From Geosiphon pyriformis (taxonomy: Eukaryota; Glomeromycota; Glomeromycetes; Archaeosporales; Geosiphonaceae), in contig JAAOMT010000575.1 of NCBI GenBank assembly GCA_016748015.1, forward strand, positions 633 through 64,632: a DNA stretch of 64,000 bases, in the 5' to 3' direction. A program made the position numbers and the translations under genes. Below the pieces are notes generated by a model that made no database searches, had not been told where the DNA came from, and saw only the letters and a list, made by a program, of their open reading frames with translations. This document shows positions 1 to 11,212 of the stretch, one piece after another (position 1 is the first letter of the stretch; every line of letters begins with the position of its first letter).

Positions 1-3000
1 TACTACATGTACTTTTATAATAATATTTCAATAAAATCATACATATAAATAATTTGTAGCAAAATTATTTAAAATTGTACTGATTCCCATGAAAATGCAC
101 AAAGAGAAATTTACAGAAGCTTTTATAAGCTATTTAATAAATAACGGTATTTCAGAGAAATCTATGACGCAGTTTAGTTTTATCTACTGATTAATAAAAA
201 CTACATAATCAATTTTTTTATCCTTGGAAAAAAAAATTTATTCAAGTATCACAATTTCATTCTTTATCATCAGCCAATTCATGGAATAGAATAACAAAAA
301 TCTTGAACGAAAAACTTTCATTTCAGGAATTAAAAGTTTATTTTTATTTTCTATTTATTAATAGCAAGAATAACATGATGATGGAGTCCAAGGTCTTCAT
401 TTCAGTCCAGAAATTTTCGATGGGAACCAATTTTTCAAGCAGCTTTGGCGAACTTTGAGAGGAGAAAAGTGAGACAGTTTTGTCTTTTTGAAAGACGCCA
501 TTCACACGAGAAAATGCTATGTTATGTAAAGTTGGCTTGAAAACATTTTTCATTTTTAGTAGAATGCATGCAACTAACCTGCAAAAAAGATATCTCTAGA
601 AAATTGTACTGTACATTAAAATGACCTTGACACGATTTTCATTAAACTCTTCACCTCCTTCACGCAATGGAATTACGTAATAACGCATTCATCCGAAAAA
701 AGCATATTTTTTTAATGCGTTGATGTTCAATTTTAGTGGTCAAGACCGCGGTGAGACTTTGCTGCATACATGATTTTGTGGCACTATGTTTTTTTTGTTT
801 TGATTTCATTTTAAAGAAAATAGTAACCGAAAAACATCATAACGCATTGTAAAATTTAAAAAAATCTAGCACATCTATAAAGTTCTTCTGTTTCGAATTA
901 TTTTGCATTAATTTTTTTTTCAAATATGTTTTATCCAATTTACAAATCATTTTTGTTTCTTCAAAAGGAAAAACTTTTTACTCAACCTAGCCATAAAATC
1001 AAATATATTTTTTCCGAAACAACCCTGAACCGAAAAGTATTGAAAAGAAAAGCTTCCCATGAGGAAATTATTGTAGAACAACATGGGTTACTTAGATAGT
1101 AATCTAAAAAAGTTTTTTCAAAGCAATCGAGCTCTTTATTATTCCCGTGATAATCGATATTAAATGCAGATTTCAAGATTTTGAGTTCAAATCAGTAAAA
1201 TATCTTAAAATTTTGCCCATATTCAAATATTGATTAAAAGAAAAACTACTATTTCGCTTCTAATTGATTTTAAAAACCATATGATTTAGTCACTGAATCT
1301 ACTTTTTCTCATATAGGCTAACAATAAGGTAAAAAAAAGTGATATTTTAAGCCCATTAATAACGAAACAATGACTACGGATCTTTTATTTTATAATTTAA
1401 GCAAGTAAAGAATAGCAACAAATGAAAAATCTGAATTACTGCTTATAAGCATATTTTTCTTATTTTCTTCTTTTTTCCTATTATATTAAATAAGAATGGT
1501 TGATATATGATACCAATTAAAAATCTATTATTTTATAAAAAATATTTAATTCTAAAGTTTATTATTAATTTAACAATAATTAATACTATAACGATAGCAA
1601 CAACCATAAGATTTTATATTTTGTACTAAAAAAATTATAATTAAATTTGCCAATGCTGAAAAAAAAATTTAAATTATTTTTGTCCCTTTTAAAATTTAAA
1701 TAAGTTTTTGTTGTGAATAATATATCATTATAAAAAACAATAAATGAACTTTAAAAAAATAGAAGGTGCATATCGGTCAATAAAATAATTGTTAAATAAA
1801 AAACTGCTATCAAAATTAATTTAATAATTATAGCTGCATTTCTTGAAATAAAATAAAGAAAATAATAATGCTTGGCAAAATATTCACTTTAACAAAGTTT
1901 TTGAAAAAAACCTTATTTTATTTTTTTACAAATAATTATTAAAAACATATATCTGATTATATTTTATTATTTATAAATTGATTTAAGGATGAAAACCTTT
2001 ATAATTTAAAATAGCATACAAATTTATAATAAATAAATTGAAAAATTGCGCCATTTAAACTTGTATTCATAAAATTTTCTCTAATGCTCTCTCTCTATTT
2101 TTTCAATTGATCAAGCAAAGTTTCTTTTTATTGAAAAGTAAGGTGAAAAAAATTTCAAAATGACAGCATATTAAGTGAAATTTGATTTGTTTATTCAGAA
2201 ACAAAAAAAGGCTTTAATAGTTTTAAATAAAAACAAATGTATTTAAAAATATGAATCTCTTTAGTTGAAGATTTGAAATTATTAGCATTAAACTAATTAC
2301 AGCTTGATAAAAACTTTCGAAATTTCTTTTATCAAATTAATGTTTATTATAATTTTGTAATAATGTTATTATAACATTGATTAAATCTTTTAAATTTTGA
2401 ATTAAATTAATTTATTCTAATTTTGTTATTTATGAAGATTTATTATTATTCAAATTCCTATTATATAATTTATTAAATTAGAAATTAGAAATTGTATACA
2501 ATTATCTAAATTGCAACTGTTTAATATTTTTTATCGACCAGTACAATAGTAATATTAAAATCATTTTTTCAGGAATTTAATTAACAATTAATTCAAATTT
2601 TAATTATCACAAACTTGATCTTATTATATTGTATCATTTTATTATAATTGAAATGTTTACTTTAAATTAATTTACCAAAATTAAAATGCTGTAATAATTT
2701 TTAATGGACATTTAAATGACGTTATCTTTCACAATAGTGATATTTTCAATGATATAAATTTTATTATGAATGATGAACAGATTATGAATAGGTTAGTATT
2801 CAGCAAAACTACTATCAAAAAATCTATTTACAAAAATTAAATCAAGTGTATTATAATGCTTATTGAATAAAATGTAAAATAATTTTTAAAATCTAATGAA
2901 ATAAAAAGGCTTCATTCCAAAGCTATGATTGGTAGCAATGCAAAAATGAAGTGATCGTCTGAGTATCATGTGATCGTTGAAAACGTGCATGATTCTAAGG

Positions 3001-3239
3001 ATCATTTGTTTCATCTAATAATGGTAAATAATCGGATTGAACCCTTTTTCTAATGTTTAATCACAACCAAATGCTATAAAATACAACCTTTCCCAAAAAA
3101 TAATCTAGTGACTAATGAAAACAAAATTTGAACTTATATATTACAAATTCATGAACGTTCATTAAAAAATTAGGTTTTTTCTGACTTAACTTATTCTTCC
3201 TCCTTCCTTCTCATCACCAAATGACCAAAACTCACTTGA
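1..3239. other. intergenic, AT-rich, no gene seen
   Basis: I see only short open frames of 60-70 codons here (for example 344-553 and 982-1176 on the minus strand) with no recognisable domain and no clear splice structure. Base composition is strongly A/T with homopolymer runs. Part of the right end will be the 3' untranslated region of the coiled-coil gene that starts on its left border. Confidence 0.5.
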
Positions 3240-5282
3240 TCAAACATTAACAAGATCAGTTTGATTGGCTAGGGTAAAACGATATTGACTAGCTTCCTTC
3301 TTTAATTCTTTGATTTGAGCTTGCATTTTTGCCGTTGTAACAACTAATTTTCCTTTATATTCATCACGTTCTCGTTTGATATCAACCATCTTATTACGAA
3401 GTTCATCATTTTGTTGTTGTAATTCTTCTAGTTTCAACGAGAATTGTAATGCTAACTCTTTGGAAACGTCGTTTTGGTGTACACCGTTTGTTATCGTTTT
3501 TGAACCATTAATTTGTTGATTTGTAAGGGAATCACACTCTTGAAGTAAATTTTGATTTTGACATGATAATTTTTCGATCAATACTCGACAATCTTTTATT
3601 TCCCTTTGAAATTGTGAATAATTTTCCTTTATGTTATCACGATCCTGATTCGTTATTGATAATTGACCTTGAAGTTGTTGGTTAAGCTTTTCCAATTCAA
3701 AGATTTTGGATGAAAGTTGCTTTTCTCGATTATTGCTAATAGATACTCTTTCCCCGTATTCGGTACTAAGCGTATTTGTCTCTTCGCGTAAGTTTTGATT
3801 TCTAGAGGTAAGTTGTTCGATCTGTTCACGTGATTCTTGGATCGTGTGTTCTAAATGTTCGTTATCATTGGCTAATCGAATATTAAGTTCCTTCATCGAT
3901 TCATATTCTTTTTTGAGAGAGAAAATCTCGGCCTGAAGTTGTTGATTCACAGATTCTAGTTGTTGAATTTTCAATATCATTTCACCTTCCCGTTCACTAT
4001 TTAACGATCCAACTTTAGCTAATTCTTCTTTTAAAGGATCGATTTCTTCGACAAGATGTTGATTATGTGTTAGGAGTTTCGCGATTTCCTCATGAGATTC
4101 TTTAACTTGATTTTCTAATTGTCCTTTATCCTGTTCATTTCCTACCGATTTCTTCAGTTTATCTCGACATTCTTTAACTTCTTTCTCCAACTGTTCATTA
4201 GCCTCTAATAACTTTTTATTTGCTTCTTTTAGCGTTTCATACTCTTTTCGAACCTCTGAAATTTGCCTTGAAAGTTCACTTTCTTTCCTTGAATTATCTG
4301 ATTCCAATGAAGCATCTCCATTTTCTGAAATAGATTTGCTTCCATCAGAAGAACTATCTTTCTTCACGATATCTTTTGGCAATCCGTCAATTCTAAAATT
4401 AAAAGTTCCACTTTGGCGTTTTAAAGTTTTGGTTTCGCTAGTCAATTTTCGATTGGTTTGGCGAAGTTGATGGAACTCATCTTGCTGAGAATTAAGGTCT
4501 GATTTTAATTTGTTTCTTTCAGCGTCAATGTTATTGCTTTTTTGGATCAATTGTTGATTTCGTGAGTTTAATTGTTCTACTTGTTGGCGAGTTTCTTTGT
4601 TTTCTTTTTCGATCCGATTTTTTTCACCCGTTAACTTTCTGGTTGTTTCTTTCAATTCAAAATTTTCTTTTTCAAATTTGTTCGCGAGTCTTTTATATTC
4701 TTCATTTTGTGTCCTTGATTGCTCGATATCGGTGGAGAGTTTTTTGAGTTCTGATTTCAATGTTTTATTCGTTGCTTGAGTTTGCTTGATTTCAATTCGT
4801 AGTGCTTCAATATCCGAGTTTTCACCTAATTTTCCACCTTTCAAGTTGCATGATTCAGTGACAAGTTCTTCATTTCTTCGACGTAGACGTGCCAATTCTT
4901 TTTGAGCAGTAGCAATTTTTGATTTAAGGGTAGTATTTTCCAATTGAAAGGTATTACTTTTCTCCTCCTTTTGCTGTTGTATTTCTTGTTTCTCTGAGGA
5001 TAGTTTTGATACACGAGCACGAAGAATTTTTGACTCTGATTCTAATCTCGCTATCTCTGAACTTTGTTTTTTGCTAGACTTTCTCGCCGCGACTAACTCT
5101 TTATGTAAGCGAGTGATTTCCGAGTTAACTATTGCCGGTTCTGGAAAAAGCTCTTCTGGGTAATGTTGTGGTTCTTGGTTGAGGGGAAAAGTTGGTGTAG
5201 TGGGTGTAACTTGGGAACTTCTACCGATCGAGGAAGAAAAATGTCGTTCTGTTGAAATTTTAGTCCGTTTACCTTGTAACAT
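3240..5282 (-). CDS. long coiled-coil protein, 680 aa
   Basis: Single-exon open frame of 680 residues starting at an ATG at 5282. Residues 1 to about 45 are rich in Ser, Thr and Pro and probably disordered; from about residue 50 to 650 the protein is almost continuous coiled coil, rich in Glu, Lys, Gln, Asn and Leu, with repeated phrases such as QLxxxNQxL and LKKEYExxKE. The heptads are interrupted near residue 300 by a Gly/Ser-rich stretch. There is no motor, GTPase, kinase or membrane segment. Codon use includes many CG-containing codons, unlike the transposon-rich right half. A shorter relative with the same design and orientation lies at 17992-19563 and shares the Ser/Pro-rich head followed by NEN/QLT-type heptads. 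A structural or scaffold role is inference only; no specific function can be assigned, and general coiled-coil similarity to golgin, myosin-tail or SMC-like proteins is not evidence of homology. Confidence 0.85.
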   Translation of the reverse strand: MLQGKRTKISTERHFSSSIGRSSQVTPTTPTFPLNQEPQHYPEELFPEPAIVNSEITRLHKELVAARKSSKKQSSEIARLESESKILRARVSKLSSEKQEIQQQKEEKSNTFQLENTTLKSKIATAQKELARLRRRNEELVTESCNLKGGKLGENSDIEALRIEIKQTQATNKTLKSELKKLSTDIEQSRTQNEEYKRLANKFEKENFELKETTRKLTGEKNRIEKENKETRQQVEQLNSRNQQLIQKSNNIDAERNKLKSDLNSQQDEFHQLRQTNRKLTSETKTLKRQSGTFNFRIDGLPKDIVKKDSSSDGSKSISENGDASLESDNSRKESELSRQISEVRKEYETLKEANKKLLEANEQLEKEVKECRDKLKKSVGNEQDKGQLENQVKESHEEIAKLLTHNQHLVEEIDPLKEELAKVGSLNSEREGEMILKIQQLESVNQQLQAEIFSLKKEYESMKELNIRLANDNEHLEHTIQESREQIEQLTSRNQNLREETNTLSTEYGERVSISNNREKQLSSKIFELEKLNQQLQGQLSITNQDRDNIKENYSQFQREIKDCRVLIEKLSCQNQNLLQECDSLTNQQINGSKTITNGVHQNDVSKELALQFSLKLEELQQQNDELRNKMVDIKRERDEYKGKLVVTTAKMQAQIKELKKEASQYRFTLANQTDLVNV

Positions 5283-6006
5283 ATTTGCTTTAATTTTTCG
5301 GTGAGTTCGATAGTATAACGAGACAAAGAGGGAACCAAATCAAAAAGGAAGCACAAAATTCTTTGTTCTTTTATTAATGGTATTCGTTATGAGACTCGCG
5401 GTCTTTTCTTTGAAGAATGAGCGGCAAATAAAAAAAAAGATTTGGCGTTTGTTCGACAGCAATCAATATCAATTACAGATTATTCTCGTTAATCATTTTC
5501 GATGCAATGAGAAGGGAGAGGCTATGGGGAATTATCGTCACCAATTAAAGCGTAGATTGATACATTGGACTGCATACTAACCAAGAAAAGTGACACGAGT
5601 CTTGGTTACAATTGGTTAAGCAGTATACCGAACATGCGTACATGTACATTGACAGTCAGGTAGATAATGAATCAGGTACAATAGAGTTTGTGTAAAAGTA
5701 AGATCCTGGTATCATCATTTTCTTTTTAGTGATGGATTTGTCGGATAAAAACTTCGAGAAAAGGTATGTATTAATTTTCAATGTTATTTTTCCTTTCCTT
5801 TTGTTTTTTCATTATTGTCTCTTTATGTACGTGTATGATTATACTATAGATCTCTCGTACTTTTAATCTCTTGTCATAAACCCTCAATTAGTTAATCATC
5901 AAAAAACTTTGGATGTTTCACTGTTATTAACAATCCATGAATGTCAGTCAAAATTAAGTCACTCCGGACCATGATTTTTGCGGTGATATACCTAGTATTA
6001 CATTTA

Positions 6007-6042
<36 letters not shown>
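6007..6042. repeat. AAT microsatellite
   Basis: Uninterrupted trinucleotide run of about twelve AAT units. It is one of several AAT/ATT runs in the window. Confidence 0.95.
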
Positions 6043-6045
<3 letters not shown>

Positions 6046-7527
6046 ATATTTAATTTAATATAAGACTCTTATTATGAAACTTTATTCTAAAACTAAGCCT
6101 TTATCTTGTTTAGGTCTCATAGTAAAATGCAATTAATCAGTGATCCGGTCACCTTCTAATTTACAAAAAAACATTTGTCAAACCTTCCCAGGTACTCCTC
6201 AATATCCCCGCCTCCCCCCTCCTTATAAATAATAATTGGCAAGGGAACAAATCCAAAAATATTCAAGAATGGTAAATGATTTTTTGAAATTTTGAAAGGA
6301 AAAAGATATCAAGTAGGTTTCCAATTTTTTGTTCTTAATAAAGCATTTTCCATTAAACTATTATATTTTAGTTACAATTATATTAAAAATTTAGATTTAT
6401 GAACTTCAAATTATAAGTTTGAGTATGTCTCTCTCTATGTATGCCCCATTTGAGCCTTTATTTCATAAAGGAATTTTTCCTCTGATTAATTTTCTAACCA
6501 TCTGATATTTTCTCTATCCATTTAAAAATTCAAAAACGAAAATTCAACTTGAAACTTCAACTTTTAACCCCCTTATATTTAGGTTTGAATCAACTTGATA
6601 CTACAGATTGTTCATTAGCAACGCGGAGTACATACAATAGCTAAATTTTGTCTCTATTACCCAAACAAGCTTCACCGATCATCTATGTCTTTCTCAAATT
6701 AGAAAGGATTAGGACTTTTCAGGCGTGGATGAAGAACAAGAAAGTTTTTCTTGTCAATGGGGTTGTAATACACTATGAGTGTGATTAAGGGTTAGCGGAG
6801 AGCTTGAGAAAGATTAGCTGAATTCGAAAATGGAAAAGATGACAGGAATATATAATTTTTTTTTTTTAGGGCTCAAAGGTTGAGAGATTTGAGATTCAAT
6901 TGAAAAAAATATAACGAGAAAAGAAGTAAAAAAATTTTGATATCAAGTATGAAAATAGCTCAGCGAGTTTAATTAAAAAAAGCGTTGTTTAAAAGTTTTA
7001 TTTTTTGGACGTGATAAATTATCTATGGTTTTGCGATTAATTTTGAAGAAATTTATTTTTCTCAAACGAGATTTAAGTCTTTCTTCATTTCATTATGTTC
7101 AAAGTAGCATAATTGGAAGATGAGATAAATTATTTTTTTTTCAAAAATTCATATAACCGAATTTGAAGAAATAGAAAATTTTTCACGATTGTTATAAGAA
7201 CAAAGGAATTAATTCGAAAATAAATTTGAACTAAAAATTTTTTCCCATTCTTTGCAATTAATTTAGTCATATATCATTATACCGACAAATATTTTTAAGT
7301 TATAAACCTGAAAAGGTGAAACCCATAAATGAATTATCTAAACTTTGGTCAAAATCTTTTAATTTATTCACAAGTTTACCCCTTAAACAGCTAAAAATTG
7401 CTCACTTTTTTTTTTTTTTAATAATAAAATTAAAAAACTTTTTAGGCTGAAATTCTCACGAAACACTATTATTGTGATACTAAAGAAACTTAAAATGAGG
7501 AACCATTCGTTAGTGGTTTTCCAAAAA

Positions 7528-7650
7528 TTGACGCTCGCCCACAAGAAGAGGCAAGCGTCCTAGATATGAGGTTGACATATATGTCGTCGGCAGGTGTACC
7601 CTCGGATGAGCCTCATTAGATACCCCAAGCCCCCCGAATAAGGACGTAAT
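7528..7650. other. GC-richer segment with several possible stems
   Basis: Against an AT-rich background this stretch has complementary segments: GACGCT pairs with AGCGTC a short distance downstream, GCC with GGC inside it, GACATATATGTC is a perfect palindrome, ATGAGG pairs with CCTCAT, and CGTCC can pair with GGACG at the right end. This is a possible structured RNA or a short repeat. No known RNA family was recognised. Confidence 0.3.
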
Positions 7651-9214
7651 TTTTAGTATATTGTACAAAATTTTATTTATATAATTTTTAAGCCCAATTC
7701 TGAAATTATGGGATTGAATAATTATGATTAAACAATATATTCAAAAAAGACTTGCAATTTGAATCATTTTTAAATGATTATTTAAATCAATATACTATGA
7801 CAACATAGTAAACAATAAAATTGTGATGGTGTTTGATAGAATAACAATAGATGTAAGGTAACAGCGAAAACTCATACCGAAATAAACGTCGATAAGACGT
7901 CAGAGATACGGCTTTAAAGGTCACCACTAGTAATCAATATGAGTCCGGGCCATTTGAACATATAGCTAAAGTTTTTGAAGCTATCACTCGGTATTATAAT
8001 CGGACTGAAAGTTTATTAATAATATGTAAGTAAGGGAAAGATTGATTGAAAATAGTCAGAGTTTGGTAATTCTGGGGTTCAATGAAAGAATTGTGGGATT
8101 TTTGTTTGTTAGAGTTGACAAAATATAGGGATTAGTCGTTTGCCGTGATTCGGAAAAAGCTATATCCGCAATACCGAACGATCCCATTGACTTTCATCGA
8201 CAAAAAGAATAAACCAACCAGTCTTTGATTACAATTTTCAAACTGTAATAATAAGAATCCAGTTTTTATAGCATTTGGTTCAATAAGAGAATATTTGAAA
8301 AGCGAGTTACCTAAGCTAAAAAATTTTTGTAGCACCATTTTGGATTAATGAAGAGAAAATTTTTTTTTATAATTCGTATTTATAATATGGAATATATGTC
8401 TTATCAGATTATAAACTATGTTATTACATACAATAATTAAAATTAAAATATAATGAATAACTTATTATTCATAATAGAATATGTCAATTTTTTATAAAAT
8501 GTATTAATATATATATATATAAACATATAATAATTTGATTGTTTGTCAAAAATTTAAAAATTGCAAATAATTCTTGTTAATTAATTAATTAATTAATAAA
8601 TAAATAAATAAATAAATAAATAAATAGTTTTAATAAAGAATCATTTAATTATTAATTTATAAAAAATCAAATTTTCTTTAAAAAAAATATATAAATTTAA
8701 TTATTTAAAATTAATTCAAATATTATTTTGAATCTATTTTAAAAATGATTAAATCAAGAAATATATATCAGAAATATTATTAATAAAATAAAACACAAAG
8801 ATTTAAATTTCATAAATAATTTTTTTTTCTATGATAATTAAATATTATAATATTAAATATAACTATTTGATAAATTTCAAATATTATGTTTTATTATATT
8901 TTTTTTTCAAAAATACCAAATTTATTTTTTATTAAATTAATTAATTAAATTTTATTTTGCTGTTTTTAGCAGTATGATCAGTATTTTAATCATCATTATC
9001 TCAACTTCATACATACCTTAGTAGACTTATTTCCAAGTTTAATATAACCTGTAAGGATTTTTTTTTAATTTTAAAAATATATTTTATACATAAATTATTT
9101 AAAAATATTGTATAAAAACGACCGTTTTCGAATGTAATCGCATTTTTTAACAATAATTTACAAAATATTAATTTTTCGCCTAATATTTAAATATTTAAAG
9201 GATATTATAAATTT

Positions 9215-9780
9215 ATCTTAGAAATGAATTTAAATCCTGAACTGACAAAATCAATACATTTCACATTCATTTATGCTCATTAATAAAATTCTATTGATTT
9301 AGCAAATGGGATATAAAGATATCATATGATACAATGTAAAAAAAAAAATTAAAAATTTTTACGTTTTAAAATAACATGAGTAATATTAAAATTGCTATTT
9401 AAAGATATAACAGCTCTTTGAATTAATTTAAGTAATGAAATAAAATCAATAATAAATTTAGAAATTTTACTAATCTTAAAGATATTATTACCAAATCGTT
9501 TTATAATCTTAAACTTTTCTATATATATTATAAAACGATATGGAGGTTTAAAATTTTATTGGGAAATAGAATTCAGCTTTAATATTAATCTATAAATTAG
9601 AATTATTTTGGTTTTTTGAAAAGTATTGGAAAGTTAGAGTTTTGGTAAAACTTTATTTTTCCAAATGTTGAGGTAAATTTTAAATAGTTTTTATTTTAAT
9701 GGTAATTATAAACTTTTCAATTCAAAATGCTCAAATTTAGAGTTTTATGAAAATTTCTTTGACCAAAAATTTATATATAA
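9215..9780 (+). repeat. inverted duplicate, copy 1 (partner 23620-24215)
   Basis: This non-coding segment matches the reverse complement of 23620-24215 by eye. Landmarks occur in the same order: ATGAATTTAAATCCTGA, a TTTATGC..CATTA block, TTTTTACGTT, ATTGCTATTTAAAGATATAAC, GTAAAACTTTATTTTTC and TTTTATGAAAATTT. Small insertions and deletions separate the blocks, so the duplication is not recent. Confidence 0.65.
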
Positions 9781-11212
9781 AATAATAATTCGAGTTTTAT
9801 TATTGATGCACACTAAATTTTATTTTGTAGGTGCTAATATGAGTTTAGGAGTTAGTACAAAGTCGAACATCAGATTTCCTGTAAATAGTATATGTACTAA
9901 AAAAAGCTCGAACTGATTCATTACTCGAATGTTTAATTCCTCTATGATTGTTTAAATTATTTTTTTCTTTCAACATTTTTAGCCTTAGGCTGTCGATTCC
10001 GGAAATAATATAATTGCGATTTTTCTCCCGCTGCCGCTGATAAAAACGATCATTGTCACTATCACTGATTCTACAATTGAAGACTGACAGGTCTTGTCGT
10101 TATTTAAAAGATTCTACATATACTTCTAAAGCTCAAACTATTTTGAATACATTTAACCCCAAAAAAATATTTTGCTGATTTTTTTAATTCAGCTTAAGGA
10201 TATCACTTCAACATGGGTTGTTTCAAATGTTGCGACCAATAAAATCTTTGGAACTTCAATGGCCTCTTTTCACGTTGCTAGTTTGATCGCCTATGTCCTC
10301 TCAATTCACTTCAGAATTTTTTACCAGTAAATTGACCCTCAAACAACTCAAATATAAAATCTCAGTCTTGTCATTTAATGGTATCCTTTAATAAGATTCT
10401 CACTAACTAATTGGTGTTCAATGTTTCTTTTATCTACTCGTGGATTAATGGTACCCTAGCATTCAGGAAATAGTTTTAACTTATTTAGCCAGTTAAAAAA
10501 AATTGGACTCAACACCATTTAATCAGAACAGCCTGAAAGTAATGAATTATGGTTTTTTGTTTTTTTTTATCATTTTTTACCATAGAAATGAACAACAAAG
10601 TCACATTTGGGTTTTATTCAACGAAATCAAATATGGAATAGTTATCTTTCCTTATCCTTCTTTTTTTTTTAAAAAAAAAAGAAAATTATTTCGACGCGAT
10701 ATATTAATATTTTTTGTCTATTTTCTTAAGGCAATAGCTGACTAATGAAACCAACAAAAAATTGATATTATAAACGAAAAAAGCTTTTATTGTGGGTGAT
10801 TACAGATTTTTAATGCTATGTTTCTTATCCCAAAATAGTGATTATTGAATTAAAGAGTTTCATTTTTCCGAAATACTACTAATAAATACCATAGTCAATG
10901 AAGTTTTTACCTTTTTCATTTTATATTTTAAGATTTCTGCGAGTTTTTTTAGGCAATTATAATCGTTTTTAAACCAAAAACCAATATTTATAAAACAAAT
11001 AATGATGAGAGTTCCAGTTCCTGAAAATTTCATCAAATAAAAAATCTTAATATCTGATATTTTAGCTGAAAAAAAATAACGAATAACCAATTTAAATTAA
11101 AGAAAAACTAGCTTTCACTTAAAAAATATAGTCTTCCTTAAAAATATTTTTAAATCTTTAAATTGACAAAAAACATCCCTTCTAATCTAAAACTAATTTT
11201 AACAAAGCAAAA
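9781..11212. other. intergenic with a coding-like minus-strand patch
   Basis: No complete gene. Between about 9850 and 10110 the minus strand has an open frame of roughly 85 codons without a start codon and with a polar, basic composition (contains RFYQRQREKNRN). Open frames at 10503-10745 (plus) and 10860-11090 (minus) are low complexity or lysine/phenylalanine-rich and look like chance frames. Confidence 0.4.

Larger units (their letters stand above)
5283..9214. other. intergenic with microsatellite and GC-richer islands
   Basis: No convincing full gene. It holds a possible orphan first exon at 5732-5764 (ATG then a good GTATGT donor), an AAT microsatellite at 6007-6042, a C-rich strand-biased tract at 6185-6226, a GC-richer hairpin-forming segment at about 7528-7650, a second GC-richer segment at about 7850-8010, a 68-codon minus-strand open frame at 8132-8338 of unknown status, and TTAA/AAAT short repeats at about 8578-8625. 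Confidence 0.5.

Noticed and set aside
4562-4779. Two plus-strand open frames of about 60 codons
   Set aside because: They are antisense shadows of the coiled-coil gene at 3240-5282; Ser/Phe/Leu-rich frames are expected opposite Glu/Lys/Asn-rich coding.
5377-5580. Plus-strand 67-codon frame upstream of the coiled-coil gene
   Set aside because: No similarity recognised; it lies in the probable promoter or leader of the divergent gene and lacks a stop-free extension or splice support.
10503-10745. Plus-strand 80-codon frame rich in Phe, Ile and Lys
   Set aside because: Crosses T and A homopolymers and shows no domain or splice context; likely chance.
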